Source: an uncultured Bacilli bacterium
GTDB lineage: Bacteria; Bacillota_I; Bacilli_A; RF39; UBA660
Direction of reading: 5' to 3'
DNA length: 14,659 nt
Assembly (NCBI GenBank): GCA_947600015.1
Contig: CANQFX010000030.1
Coordinates: 1-14,659 of the forward strand
This document shows, in pieces, positions 1-8,384 of this stretch. A model generated the notes under the pieces. That model was not told the origin of the DNA. It did no database searches and saw only the letters and a list, made by a program, of their open reading frames with translations. Numbering within the stretch: the stretch's first letter is position 1; each line of letters begins with the position of its first letter. The translations under genes and the position numbers were made by a program.

Positions 1-445
1 CCCCTGTAGGAGCAGTAACTACTCCAATACGAGTGGGAATTTTAGGAATTTTCTTTTTCTTGGCAGAATCAAAAAGTCCCTCTGCTTCTAATTTCTTTTT
101 TAACTGTTCAAAAGCAATATATAAATTTCCTACTCCATCTTCTAGCATATCATTGACATAAATTTGATAGCCACCATTGGCTTCAAATACACTAATTTTC
201 CCAGTTACCAAAACTTTCATTCCATCTTGTGGCATAAACTTTAATTTTTTTGTATTAGAAGAAAACATAATGGCATTAATCCGACTTGTCTCATCTTTTA
301 AAGTAAAATAATAATGTCCACGACTATGTGCTTTAAAATTTGAAATTTCCCCTTTTAAGAAAACTTCATTCAAGTTCACATCATTATCAATTTTATATTT
401 AATATATCGAGTTAACTGGGACACCGTTATATATTTATCATTCAA
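1..445 (-). CDS. xseA: Exodeoxyribonuclease VII large subunit, N-terminal part (cut by left edge)
   Basis: About 148 N-terminal residues are visible. The large subunit of exonuclease VII, with XseB, degrades single-stranded DNA from both ends to oligonucleotides and works in mismatch and recombination repair. The visible part begins with YITVSQLTRYIK, followed by the OB-fold segment (LKGEISNFKAHSRGHYYFTL, GMKVLVTGKISVFEANGGY) and then the start of the catalytic domain (KIPTRIGVVTAPTG), matching the B. subtilis protein closely from memory. I place the start at the TTG at 445 because GGTGGTGAT lies just upstream; GTG codons at 454 and 457 are alternatives. An ATG two bases downstream is out of frame. 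It lies 20 bases after nusB and is probably co-transcribed with it. The catalytic C-terminal part lies outside the window. Confidence 0.93.
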   Translation of the reverse strand, partial: MNDKYITVSQLTRYIKYKIDNDVNLNEVFLKGEISNFKAHSRGHYYFTLKDETSRINAIMFSSNTKKLKFMPQDGMKVLVTGKISVFEANGGYQIYVNDMLEDGVGNLYIAFEQLKKKLEAEGLFDSAKKKKIPKIPTRIGVVTAPTG

Positions 446-465
446 ACTTATCACCACCAAACGTT

Positions 466-867
466 TTATTTTTCTTCTTCATGATAGATTTTATCTAATA
501 CACCATTAATCATTTTCGTTACCGCCTCATCCGAATATTTTTTTGATAATTCAATGGCTTCATTAATCGCCACAACACTTGGTGTATCAGTATACATTAG
601 TTCATAAATACCAAGGGCAAGAATAGCTTGATCCACTTTATTTAAACGAGAAAACGTCCAATCCTTTAAATATCGATTTGCTTTCTTTACAATATCTTTT
701 TTTTGTTTCATAATTCCCAAAACACTACTACTTACAAATTCATTTTCTATCTCTAATTGTTCTTTAATTAACTCAGTAATATCATAATCTAATTTTGCTT
801 CTTCTAAAATACTAATTTGATATACTACTTTCATAATAATTTCACGAAGTTCACTTCTTTTTTTCAT
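466..867 (-). CDS. nusB: Transcription antitermination factor NusB
   Basis: This is a 133-residue, all-helical protein of normal length for NusB. NusB pairs with NusE (S10) on boxA RNA and supports antitermination, mainly of rRNA operons. Family landmarks are the N-terminal REIIMKVVYQISI helix, the central DWTFSRLNKVDQAILALGIYEL block and the VAINEAIELSKKYSDEAVTKMINGVLDKI block, which are the usual conserved NusB helices. The ATG at 867 follows an AGGTGATAGG ribosome site. The gene is 44 bases after mutS, with its own promoter in the gap, and 20 bases before xseA. A nusB-xseA order is common in Firmicutes; mutS directly upstream is less usual. Confidence 0.95.
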   Translation of the reverse strand: MKKRSELREIIMKVVYQISILEEAKLDYDITELIKEQLEIENEFVSSSVLGIMKQKKDIVKKANRYLKDWTFSRLNKVDQAILALGIYELMYTDTPSVVAINEAIELSKKYSDEAVTKMINGVLDKIYHEEEK

Positions 868-882
868 CCTATCACCTGCCTT

Positions 883-911
883 ATTTTATCATACTTCCAA
901 ATTTATCTCAA
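883..911 (-). promoter_or_regulatory. Promoter for nusB-xseA
   Basis: On the minus strand TTGAGA (906-911) stands 17 bases from TAAAAT (883-888), which is preceded by TG-A, so this is an extended -10 with a 5/6 -35. The -35 box directly abuts the mutS stop codon at 912. This suggests nusB-xseA is a separate transcription unit, though read-through from mutS is also possible. Confidence 0.6.
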
Positions 912-3461
912 TTACTTTGATTTTGCTTTTTTCTCTAATTCATACAAAAAACTTAATGCTTCCATAGGAGTCATTTCTAATGAATTAATTTGTTTTAAAG
1001 CCTCTTCTATCTCATTAGATTCTTGTTCTACTTCCGCTTCTGTTAATTCAAATAAAGAAGTCTGTGTAAATGTTTCTTTTCTTACATTTTTCTTTTCATA
1101 TACATTTAAAATATCATTTGCTCGTGCAATTAAACTTTTAGGAAGTCTCGCTAATGCTGCTACATGGATCCCATAACTTTTATCTACTGCTCCTGCCTTT
1201 ACTTTATGTAAAAAAGTCACTTTACCTTTTTCTTCGATCGCTGACACATGAACATTTTTTAAATGTTTCAAATCTTTTTCTAATACAGTTAATTCATGAT
1301 AATGCGTAGAAAACATCATCTTTGCTTTAATTTTATCATGAATATATTCCAAAATTGCTTGCGCCAAACTCATTCCATCATAAGTAGCAGTTCCTCTTCC
1401 TAATTCATCAAATAAAATTAAACTATTTTCTGTTGCCTCTTCAATAGCATAATTTGCTTCTTTCATTTCTATCATAAAAGTAGACTCCCCACTAACCAAA
1501 TCATCACTTGCTCCTATCCGTGTAAAAATCTTATCAAAAATAGGCATAGTACAACTTTTACAAGGAACAAAACAACCAATTTGTGCCATAATAACCGTAA
1601 TTGCACATTGTCGCATATAAGTTGATTTCCCCGCCATATTCGGACCAGTAATCAATAAAATATTAGTGTTCTGATCCATTACAATATCATTTGGTACATA
1701 CTTATCTTTCATCACTTGTTCAACCACAGGATGACGACACTCTATCAGTTCTAATTTTCGTTCTTTCGTTAAGGTTGGTCGTACAAATTTATAAGAATCT
1801 GCAACAATAGAAAATGCTTGCAACATATCAATTTCACTAATGATTTTTGCTGTTTGTTGTAATCTCGTAACATATCGTTTTACTACTTCTCGAATATCCA
1901 TAAATAATTTATATTCTAAATTAATTATTTTTTCTTCTGCACCTAAAATAATATTTTCTTTTTCTTTTAAAATTGGTGTAATAAATCGCTCACAGTTCGC
2001 AAGTGTCTGTTTTCTATCATATCCATACTCTTCTTTAATAAAATGTGTTTGTCCTTTACTTACTTCAATATAATAACCAAACACCTTATTAAAACCTACT
2101 TTTAAGGTTTTAATTCCTGTTCTTTCTCTTTCTTCTTGTTCCATCTTTAAAATAAAATCTTTGGAACCACTACTAAGTGCTTTTAATTCATCTAATTCCT
2201 GATTATATCCTTCTTTAATTAATCTTCCTTCATGTAATGTAAACGGAGCATTTTCTAAAATTGTACGTTCTAATAATGAATATAAATCATCAAAGGTTTC
2301 TATCTTTTTATCATAACCAATCTCATTTAAAATCTTTTTTATATTTGGTAATGCTTTTAGTGAACTTTTTAATTGTAATAAATCTTTTGCATTTAAATTT
2401 CCATAAGTAATTCTTCCACATAATCGTTCTAAATCATAAACATTACCCAACTCTTTAATCAAATCATCTCGCAAAATAAATTCCGTAGATAACTTTGCGA
2501 CCATATTATAGCGTCTTTCTATCTCTTCTTTAGAAGTAAGAGGATTTTCTATATTATATTTCAAAAATCTAGAACCCATCGCTGTTTTATTTTTATCTAA
2601 TAACCACAATAAACTATATTGTCTTTCTCTATTTCGTAAAGTTTCTACTAACTCTAAATTTTTTTTCGTATTTACATCAAATTCTAAAATATCATGGGTT
2701 TCTATTACTTTTGCTTTTTGTAAATGATGAAGATCTCCTTTTTTCGTATCAATAATATAATATAATAAATGTTTCAACGTCTTGACAAAACGAATATCTT
2801 CAATATCTTGGTAAATATAAGCATATGCTTTATCTTCTAATTCTTCTTTTGTAATTGTTACTAATACATCATAATGATTACGCAAAATATCTACAATTTC
2901 TCGATCAATATTACTACTTACAATGACTTCTTTAAAATTATTTCTAGCGATTTCTTTAATTAACTTATCTTTTTCTCCTTCAATTAAAGTAATATAAACT
3001 TCTCCTGTCGAAATATCCGCATAACTTACTCCAAAGCAATAAGAAAAATCATATATATTTGCAATAAAATTATTATTTTTAGAATCAATATTTGCATCAA
3101 TTCTTGTACCCTTCGTTACAACTTGAACCACATCTCTTTTCACCATACCCTTGGTTTCTTTTGGATCCTCTAATTGTTCTACAATCGCAACTTTATATCC
3201 TTTTTCAATTAAAGTATCAACATACGATGCATAGGCATGATGAGGAACACCACACATAGGCACTCTTTCTTCTAACCCTGCTTGTTTGCCAGTAAGTGCT
3301 AACTCTAACACTCGAGAGGCAATCATCGCATCTTCAAAAAACATTTCATAAAAGTCCCCAAGTCGAAAAAAGAGAATAGTATCTTCATATGCATCTTTAA
3401 TCTCCATATATTGTTGCATCATAGGACTTAATTTTTCACGATCTACTTCACTACGTTTCAT
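912..3461 (-). CDS. mutS: DNA mismatch repair protein MutS
   Basis: This 849-residue protein has the full length of bacterial MutS1. It binds mismatches as a dimer clamp and uses ATP to recruit the downstream repair proteins. The mismatch-reading motif F37-Y-E39 sits in the N-terminal domain (LGDFYEMFFEDA). The ATPase domain has Walker A GPNMAGKST (606-614), the GESTFMIEM segment (from 658) and Walker B LILFDELGRGT (681-691, with D685 and E686). The C-terminal tail has QTSLF (800-804), which fits a beta-clamp-binding motif and would tie MutS to the replisome. The ATG at 3461 follows GGTGAAG. No mutL lies beside it in the window, although mutS and mutL are often neighbours in Firmicutes. All key residues are present, so it should be active. 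Confidence 0.98.
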   Translation of the reverse strand: MKRSEVDREKLSPMMQQYMEIKDAYEDTILFFRLGDFYEMFFEDAMIASRVLELALTGKQAGLEERVPMCGVPHHAYASYVDTLIEKGYKVAIVEQLEDPKETKGMVKRDVVQVVTKGTRIDANIDSKNNNFIANIYDFSYCFGVSYADISTGEVYITLIEGEKDKLIKEIARNNFKEVIVSSNIDREIVDILRNHYDVLVTITKEELEDKAYAYIYQDIEDIRFVKTLKHLLYYIIDTKKGDLHHLQKAKVIETHDILEFDVNTKKNLELVETLRNRERQYSLLWLLDKNKTAMGSRFLKYNIENPLTSKEEIERRYNMVAKLSTEFILRDDLIKELGNVYDLERLCGRITYGNLNAKDLLQLKSSLKALPNIKKILNEIGYDKKIETFDDLYSLLERTILENAPFTLHEGRLIKEGYNQELDELKALSSGSKDFILKMEQEERERTGIKTLKVGFNKVFGYYIEVSKGQTHFIKEEYGYDRKQTLANCERFITPILKEKENIILGAEEKIINLEYKLFMDIREVVKRYVTRLQQTAKIISEIDMLQAFSIVADSYKFVRPTLTKERKLELIECRHPVVEQVMKDKYVPNDIVMDQNTNILLITGPNMAGKSTYMRQCAITVIMAQIGCFVPCKSCTMPIFDKIFTRIGASDDLVSGESTFMIEMKEANYAIEEATENSLILFDELGRGTATYDGMSLAQAILEYIHDKIKAKMMFSTHYHELTVLEKDLKHLKNVHVSAIEEKGKVTFLHKVKAGAVDKSYGIHVAALARLPKSLIARANDILNVYEKKNVRKETFTQTSLFELTEAEVEQESNEIEEALKQINSLEMTPMEALSFLYELEKKAKSK

Positions 3462-3481
3462 ACTTCTTCACCACTAGTTTT

Positions 3482-3510
3482 ATTATAACAAAAAAAGATT
3501 ATTCCTTAAA
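3482..3510 (-). promoter_or_regulatory. Promoter for mutS, extended -10
   Basis: On the minus strand TATAAT (3482-3487) is preceded by TG-T, giving a perfect extended -10. Seventeen bases upstream is a weak -35, TTTAAG (3505-3510). It lies 20 to 50 bases ahead of the mutS ATG and overlaps the terminator-like hairpin of the upstream gene. Confidence 0.6.
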
Positions 3511-3521
3511 GAAAATCTTTT
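3488..3521 (-). terminator. Likely intrinsic terminator after the tandem paralogues
   Basis: On the minus strand AAAAGATTTTC can pair with GAA-T-AATCTTTT (about 11 pairs with one bulge, six-base loop), followed by TTT-G-TT. The stem is AT-rich, so it is weaker than the terminators at efp and gltX. It would end the paralogue transcript just ahead of the mutS promoter. Confidence 0.4.
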
Positions 3522-3551
3522 GAATTCCAGCATCTTTTTGTTTCTATTAGA

Positions 3552-3588
3552 TAGAAAAATTTTTCTAGCAAAGAGTATTTTATTGCTA
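3552..3588. repeat. Palindrome and adjoining inverted repeat in the mutS upstream gap
   Basis: TAGAAAAATTTTTCTA (3552-3567) is a perfect 16-base palindrome. It overlaps a second inverted repeat, TAGCAA (3566-3571) with TTGCTA (3583-3588). They lie about 40 to 75 bases upstream of the mutS -35 box and downstream of the first paralogue. They could be operators or RNA hairpins; in sequence this AT-rich, chance is also possible. Confidence 0.3.
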
Positions 3589-3625
3589 CACTTTATCTTT
3601 TATTAAATTTGCACATAATAGTGCT

Positions 3626-4441
3626 TTATTGTTCCTTTTTTATACTTTTAATATATTGATAACGTTGATCACTGTTAGTTTTTTCTAGTTTTTCTTTATC
3701 AAATAATTCTATCGAAGCATTAAGAAACTTTGCTTTATATTCTTCTTCTATCATAGATAAAGCAATTTCTCTTTGATCCATAGTATATGCCCTAAAAGTT
3801 TTCGACCTTAATTTAGTAAAAGAACCTTGATCAGGCCATTGAAAACAGTCTTTATTTTGATCTTGGGATGTATCTATATTTATTTCTGTTTTATTCCCAG
3901 AACCTAACCATACCTTTGTTTTTTCAAACATATAATTATTTTCTACAACAAAAGCATTAGATGGCTTATGATACATTAAAAAATGATTAAGTAATACAGA
4001 AAACAAATACAGAGCTCCTTCTTTATGAATTTCATCTACTCTAAAAGAAGGGCCTTCTATGATAGTATTAAAATCATGTTCTATATTTAAGTAAAAATAA
4101 TATGCACTCAGGTAGTATATATATTCTATTCTAGTTGCAAGATAAGTATCCGCACCTGCTAAACTATCCAATATCTCATAACATTCTTTATACTGACGAA
4201 TCCACTCCTCATACTCTTCTGGCACGGTTTTCACTTCCTGCACTACGACTTGTTTTTTCTTCATCTGTCCCAAAAATTGATCTGCATCCACAAAAGCAAG
4301 TTTCCCATCCATATTTGTAACATAGATTGCTCCTTTTTCTGGGGGACAAAAAATCAAGGAATTTCCATCCACTAAATTTTCTGGATATAAAGCAATTATT
4401 TCATTTTCTTTTACCACAATTTGTTTTTTCTTTGATTCCAT
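3626..4441 (-). CDS. Tandem paralogue A, unknown function (271 residues)
   Basis: I do not recognise this family. The protein looks soluble: no signal peptide or transmembrane segment. Residues 1-70 look beta-rich (IVVKENEIIALYPENLV, GAIYVTNMDGKLAFVD). Residues 75-160 look helical (EEYEEWIRQYKECYEILDSL, then EGALYLFSVLLNHFLMYHKP). The tail (217-271) is charged and helical, ending KSIKKEQ. It is a close paralogue of the gene at 4516-5328: residues 1-100, about 128-160 and 214-271 are nearly the same, while about 161-213 have diverged. Start: ATG with AGGAG about ten bases upstream. It lies 74 bases after its paralogue with no clear promoter or terminator between, so the two are probably one operon. 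The extremely similar ends suggest recent duplication or gene conversion. Confidence 0.75.
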   Translation of the reverse strand: MESKKKQIVVKENEIIALYPENLVDGNSLIFCPPEKGAIYVTNMDGKLAFVDADQFLGQMKKKQVVVQEVKTVPEEYEEWIRQYKECYEILDSLAGADTYLATRIEYIYYLSAYYFYLNIEHDFNTIIEGPSFRVDEIHKEGALYLFSVLLNHFLMYHKPSNAFVVENNYMFEKTKVWLGSGNKTEINIDTSQDQNKDCFQWPDQGSFTKLRSKTFRAYTMDQREIALSMIEEEYKAKFLNASIELFDKEKLEKTNSDQRYQYIKSIKKEQ

Positions 4442-4515
4442 AATATTTCAACTCCTACAGTACGTACAATACATTTAATAATAACATATCTTTTATTAAT
4501 ACACACGATAGTACT

Positions 4516-5328
4516 TTATTGTTCCTTTTTAATACTTTTAATATATTGATAACGTCGATCACTATTGGTTTTTTCCTGTTTTTCTTTATCAGATAATTCC
4601 ATCGAAGCATTAATAAACTTTTCTTTATATTCTTCTTCTATCATAGATAAAGCAATTTCCCTTTGATCCATGGTATATGCCCTAAAAATTTTCCCCCTTA
4701 GTTCTGGAAAAAGAGAGCTATAAGTCCATTGAAATAAGTGTTTATTTTGATATTGAGGTTTGCCGAGGAATGTAGCTTTCTTCCTAGAAGCTAACCATAT
4801 ATTTGTGCTTTCGTCCATATAATCATTTTTTTTAATTGAACCATTAGTTGGTTTGTTATAAAGTAAGAAATAATTAAGTAATACAGAAAACAAATACAGA
4901 ACTCCTTCGTAATGAATTTCATCTACTCTAAAAGAAGGGCCTTCTATTAAACAATTATTATCTTGTTGTACACTTAAGAAAAAATAATAAGCACTCAGGT
5001 GGCTTTTATATGCTATTCCAGTTACAAGATAAGTATCCGCATTTGCTAAACTATCTAATATCTCATAACATTCTTTATACTGACGAATCCACTCCTCATA
5101 CTCTTCTGGCACGGTTTTCGCTTCCTGTACTACGACTTGTTTTTCCTTAATCTGTTCCAAAAATTGATTAGCATCTACAAAAGCAAGTTTACCATCCATG
5201 TTTGTAACATAGATTGCTCCTTTTTCTGGAGGGCAAAAAACCAAGGAATTTTCATCCACCAAATTTTCTGGATATAGAGCAATTATTTCATTTTCTCTTA
5301 CCACAATTTGCTTTTTCTTTGATTCCAT
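4516..5328 (-). CDS. Tandem paralogue B, unknown function (270 residues)
   Basis: This is the first gene of a tandem pair with 3626-4441 and has the same layout: beta-rich N-terminus, helical middle, variable segment, and a charged helical tail ending KSIKKEQ. The variable region (about residues 161-212) shares only scattered residues with paralogue A, such as the aromatic pairs YM, WL and QW, and is one residue shorter. The ATG at 5328 has AAGGAG seven bases upstream, a better site than paralogue A has. It follows the GH25 gene by 60 bases and has its own extended -10 promoter. Similarity continues about 30 bases past both stop codons, so the duplicated unit is roughly 890 bases long. No function can be named; homology to a domain of unknown function is possible but not visible to me. 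Confidence 0.75.
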   Translation of the reverse strand: MESKKKQIVVRENEIIALYPENLVDENSLVFCPPEKGAIYVTNMDGKLAFVDANQFLEQIKEKQVVVQEAKTVPEEYEEWIRQYKECYEILDSLANADTYLVTGIAYKSHLSAYYFFLSVQQDNNCLIEGPSFRVDEIHYEGVLYLFSVLLNYFLLYNKPTNGSIKKNDYMDESTNIWLASRKKATFLGKPQYQNKHLFQWTYSSLFPELRGKIFRAYTMDQREIALSMIEEEYKEKFINASMELSDKEKQEKTNSDRRYQYIKSIKKEQ

Positions 5329-5352
5329 AATACTTCTCCTTTTGTATGCTAT

Positions 5353-5361
5353 ATTTTATCA
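5353..5361 (-). promoter_or_regulatory. Extended -10 promoter for the paralogue pair
   Basis: On the minus strand TG-A-TAAAAT lies 25 to 33 bases before the ATG of paralogue B. No good -35 is visible (TTTCTT at the right spacing), so the TG extension would have to compensate. The same TGATAAAAT string occurs before nusB. Confidence 0.45.
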
Positions 5362-5388
5362 TAAATACAAAGAAAAAGAAAGAATTTT

Positions 5389-6585
5389 TTACTTTTTATC
5401 CCGAAATAATATATCAATATCTACTACAGTGGAAATACCATCGATTGTTCCATTAGAACATAATTGCCACATTTTATATTCTTTTTGATAATCTGTATTT
5501 TTAGTATAATGAGCCAGCCAAACATCATACGGAGTCTCTAACCAAATTTTTTCCAAATAATTTTTACTACTATAAAGCATCGTATCATAACCTGCATTCG
5601 TAATTTCCTGCATAAATGCTTTGGCAATTTCTGTTAATTGATAAAAACTAATATGATATTGATTAAATCCTGTCCAATCTTCCCAATCAAATGCAATAGG
5701 AAATTTTATGTCATAATTTTTAATTTTAGAAAGAAGCCATCTTGCCTCTTTTCTTGCTGCAGAAATAGAATGAGCATAAGAGTGAAAATAAAGTCCTACG
5801 GGAATCTGGTGTTTTTTGGCTTCTTCAATATTTCGATGAAATTTAGAATCAAGATAATATGCTCCATGAAAACCATCCGTTCCCCCAAACCGAAGCATCA
5901 CAAACTCTGCTCCTGCCTTCTTTATTTTTTCAAAATCTACTACTTCCTGCCATCTAGAAATATCCAGACCAACTTTTGTATTTTTATTTTTATATTGAGC
6001 AAGAATAGAATCAAAAGAAGTAATCACAGGAGTTTTCTTTTCTACTTCGCCTACAACCGGTTGATATACTTGCAAAGAGAAATTTTTTTCTGTTTGGTTT
6101 CCGCTAGAATCTACTGCACGATAGACCAAAGGATATTTTCCTACTGTCGTCAAATCATATTCACCATGTAATTCACATCGAGGATGACTATCATAATTAT
6201 CACCACATAAAATCATATCTTTAATATTTTCTTTCGTACCCAAAGGAACCCGCATAGACTCTTCTACCCAAATAATGGGAGGAGTACGATCTACTACTTC
6301 AAGTTCAAAAGAAGACGTCAGTTTCATATGATCTTCATTCCGATAAGAAAAAGTAATTTTCTTTTTCCCTAGTTTTTTACTTTGTATCGTAAAGTCATCA
6401 ATTAAAACCCCATTTATATAGTCAATAAAAGAAGATACTTTTCTTTTTTCATAAATTTCTATTTCTAGTACATCTTTTAATTGAATCACTTTTTTCGCTG
6501 TTTTTATTCTATAGTAAAAAAGACCGAAGCCACATAACAAGACAATCCCAAAAGTAATCAGAATCTTTTTTTGTTGTTTCCTCAT
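5389..6585 (-). CDS. Membrane-anchored GH25 lysozyme with Ig-like domain
   Basis: This 398-residue protein has three parts. Residues 1-6 are basic and 7-25 form a hydrophobic helix (ILITFGIVLLCGFGLFYY) with no obvious cleavage site, so it is probably a membrane anchor with the rest outside. Residues about 95-176 (DRTPPIIWVEE to KNFSLQVYQP, including GKYPLVYRAVDSSGN) look like the Cry22Aa/DUF5011 Ig-like domain found in Gram-positive surface proteins. Residues about 204-396 are a glycoside hydrolase family 25 domain, cutting the MurNAc-GlcNAc bond of peptidoglycan: GLDISRWQ with D208, and FDWED with D300 and E302 as the DxE pair. The late MWQLCSNGTIDGI and VDIDI blocks are also typical. The ATG at 6585 has AAAGGATGG upstream. 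A possible -10, TATACT (6626-6631), lies just beyond the gltX terminator. It probably remodels the cell's own wall; a phage origin is unlikely, since no phage genes surround it. Confidence 0.9.
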   Translation of the reverse strand: MRKQQKKILITFGIVLLCGFGLFYYRIKTAKKVIQLKDVLEIEIYEKRKVSSFIDYINGVLIDDFTIQSKKLGKKKITFSYRNEDHMKLTSSFELEVVDRTPPIIWVEESMRVPLGTKENIKDMILCGDNYDSHPRCELHGEYDLTTVGKYPLVYRAVDSSGNQTEKNFSLQVYQPVVGEVEKKTPVITSFDSILAQYKNKNTKVGLDISRWQEVVDFEKIKKAGAEFVMLRFGGTDGFHGAYYLDSKFHRNIEEAKKHQIPVGLYFHSYAHSISAARKEARWLLSKIKNYDIKFPIAFDWEDWTGFNQYHISFYQLTEIAKAFMQEITNAGYDTMLYSSKNYLEKIWLETPYDVWLAHYTKNTDYQKEYKMWQLCSNGTIDGISTVVDIDILFRDKK

Positions 6586-6643
6586 CTAACCATCCTTTTT
6601 CTAAAAAATAGGTGTTTCTATCTTTAGTATATTCCATAAAAAG

Positions 6644-6677
6644 AAAAAAAGACGGTTCTTTCCTTAACGCGTCTTTT
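6644..6677 (-). terminator. Intrinsic terminator overlapping the gltX stop codon
   Basis: On the minus strand AAAAGACG-C-GTT pairs with AAC-CGTCTTTT (11 pairs, one bulged C, loop AAGGAAAG), followed by a run of T. The left arm contains the last codons of gltX and the stop codon lies at the edge of the loop, so ribosomes finishing gltX would cover part of it. Confidence 0.75.
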
Positions 6678-8328
6678 GATATTGTCGATATTGTTCAATT
6701 CGTTTTATGATTCTTTCTTTTCCTAATATTTTCATAATCGAGAATAAATCAGGAGATTTATCTCGTCCTGTTATCATTACTCGTAAAGCCTCACAAATAT
6801 CACCAACATGGCCTTGATATATTTCAGGATTCTTTTTATATTCTTTTGGACTAGCAGCATAACCATGATTTTCAGCAAAATTCTTGATACTTTGAAACCA
6901 AACATCATTTTCTACACTCAAATCCAAAGTATGATTGACATAATCTAAAGCAAGATCCACATCATAGATTTTATCTCCATCATATTTTTTATAATTTTCT
7001 TTTTCAAATAAAGAATCAATCGCATAGGAGAATTCTTCTTTTACATCACTATATTTCGCAATATCTTTTCGTGGACGATCTCCTCCCTTTTCAATATTTA
7101 AAAATTGAATCATATCTTCTTTATTTTCTAGTAACAACTTATGATACTCTAAATCAAACTTCTCGGTATATTTTAATGTCTCTTCATAAACTTCTTTTCC
7201 ACTTTTTCTAGAAAAATATGTCTTTGCAAGATTTGTTAATTTAGCCTCATCAAAAGAAGTCCCTCCAATAGCTTGCTTTTCAAAAGTAAACGTAAAATCA
7301 CGAATATCTTTTTCTTGATTATTCAAATACCATTCTTCAAAATTTGTATTAGTAATGGTAGCAAGATACAAGTGAAGTGCCTCAATGGGAATTCCCGCTT
7401 CTTCGTAGTATTTTGCTCCTGCCCATGGATCTTTTCTTTTCGATAGTTTTCGAATTGCTCCCGTTTCATTATCTTTAATTGTAATTGGGGCAATATGAGC
7501 ATATTCTGGACGAGAAAATCCAAGAATTTCAAATAATTGAATATGAAGAGGAATACTAGAAACCCATTCATCACCACGAATGACGTGTGTTGTATGCATT
7601 AAATGATCATCAATCACATGCGCAAAATGATATGTTGGAGTTCCATCTTTTTTTAATAATACCGTATCCATATCATGTTCTGGAAATTTCATTTTCCCTT
7701 TAATACAATCCACCATTTCAATTTCTTTCTTTGCATTCCCTGGAGATTTTAAACGAATGACATACTCTTCTTTCTTTTCTAATTTTTCTTTTACTTCCTC
7801 TAAGGACAAATCACGATCAACAGCATAATGACCATAAATCCCAATTTTAGTTTTATTAATTTCTTGTTCTTCTCTGATGTCAGCAATTTCTTGTTCTGTC
7901 ATAAAGCAAGGATAAGCACACCCTTGTTTAATCAAATCTTTAACATAGGTTTGGTAAATTTCTGTTCTTTCACTTTGAAGATAAGGTCCATAATCTCCTC
8001 CATAGGAATACCCCTCATTAGGAAGAATATCAAATCCTTTAAGAACACTAGTAATATTTTCAAGTCCTCCTTCAATTGCTCTTTTTTGATCAGTATCTTC
8101 AATTCTTAAAAAGAATTTACCTCCACTTTGTCTAGCATAAACCATATCACAAAAGGCAGAAAATAAATTTCCTAAATGAACACTTCCAGTAGGACTAGGA
8201 CCATATCTTGTAACCATAGCACCATCTTTCAGATTTCGTTCTGGATACATTTTCTCATAATAATCACGATCATGTTTTAAATCTGGAAATAATAACTCTG
8301 CTAATTCATCTCTTTCTTCTGCATTCAT
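6664..8328 (-). CDS. gltX: Glutamyl-tRNA synthetase
   Basis: This 554-residue class Ib synthetase attaches glutamate to tRNA-Glu. Seen: the HIGH-type site SPTGSVHLGN (residues 45-54), RIEDTD (75-80), RGDEWVSSIPLHIQLFE (251-267) and the KMSKS-type loop RKLSKRKD (293-300), then a helical anticodon-binding C-terminus. The first residues (ELADLL-type start, YYEKMYPERNL) match the variant I know from clostridia and related Firmicutes. The GlnRS-type HIGH context is absent. In bacteria without GlnRS, GluRS also charges tRNA-Gln and GatCAB converts the product; the tRNA-Gln gene just upstream fits this, but neither GatCAB nor absence of GlnRS can be seen here. I chose the ATG at 8328, which follows AGAGGGAAG. 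The frame stays open further upstream, but that stretch runs through a terminator and the tRNA. Confidence 0.93.
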   Translation of the reverse strand: MNAEERDELAELLFPDLKHDRDYYEKMYPERNLKDGAMVTRYGPSPTGSVHLGNLFSAFCDMVYARQSGGKFFLRIEDTDQKRAIEGGLENITSVLKGFDILPNEGYSYGGDYGPYLQSERTEIYQTYVKDLIKQGCAYPCFMTEQEIADIREEQEINKTKIGIYGHYAVDRDLSLEEVKEKLEKKEEYVIRLKSPGNAKKEIEMVDCIKGKMKFPEHDMDTVLLKKDGTPTYHFAHVIDDHLMHTTHVIRGDEWVSSIPLHIQLFEILGFSRPEYAHIAPITIKDNETGAIRKLSKRKDPWAGAKYYEEAGIPIEALHLYLATITNTNFEEWYLNNQEKDIRDFTFTFEKQAIGGTSFDEAKLTNLAKTYFSRKSGKEVYEETLKYTEKFDLEYHKLLLENKEDMIQFLNIEKGGDRPRKDIAKYSDVKEEFSYAIDSLFEKENYKKYDGDKIYDVDLALDYVNHTLDLSVENDVWFQSIKNFAENHGYAASPKEYKKNPEIYQGHVGDICEALRVMITGRDKSPDLFSIMKILGKERIIKRIEQYRQYQKTR

Positions 8329-8353
8329 CTGCTTCCCTCTTTTCTTTATCTTG

Positions 8354-8373
8354 AAAAAAGCCATTTCGGCTTT
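8354..8373 (-). terminator. Terminator or attenuator between tRNA-Gln and gltX
   Basis: On the minus strand AAAGCC-GAAAT-GGCTTT is a perfect six-pair hairpin running into six T (three of them in the stem). It begins 12 bases after the tRNA's CCA end and its T-run ends 26 bases before the gltX ATG. There is no room for a promoter after it, so gltX mRNA must read through it. Confidence 0.7.
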
Positions 8374-8384
8374 GCATATTCTTA

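Noticed and set aside
817..1176. Plus-strand open frame opposite the nusB and mutS ends
   Set aside because: It is antisense to two clear genes, has low-complexity composition and no ribosome site. The same applies to plus-strand frames at 1840-2073, 4135-4320, 5638-6171, 7828-8109, 9235-9522, 13630-13836 and 13733-13966.
5389..6585. Phage endolysin
   Set aside because: The GH25 domain occurs in endolysins, but the N-terminal membrane anchor, Ig-like domain and absence of holin or other phage genes favour a cellular enzyme.
7323..7577. Minus-strand open frame inside gltX
   Set aside because: It is an alternative frame of a gene with intact synthetase motifs.
6664..8328. Reading the synthetase as GlnRS because tRNA-Gln is next to it
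   Set aside because: The HIGH region (RYGPSPTGSVHLGN) and RIEDTD context are of the GluRS type, and the GlnRS-type PEPNGYLHIGH context is absent.
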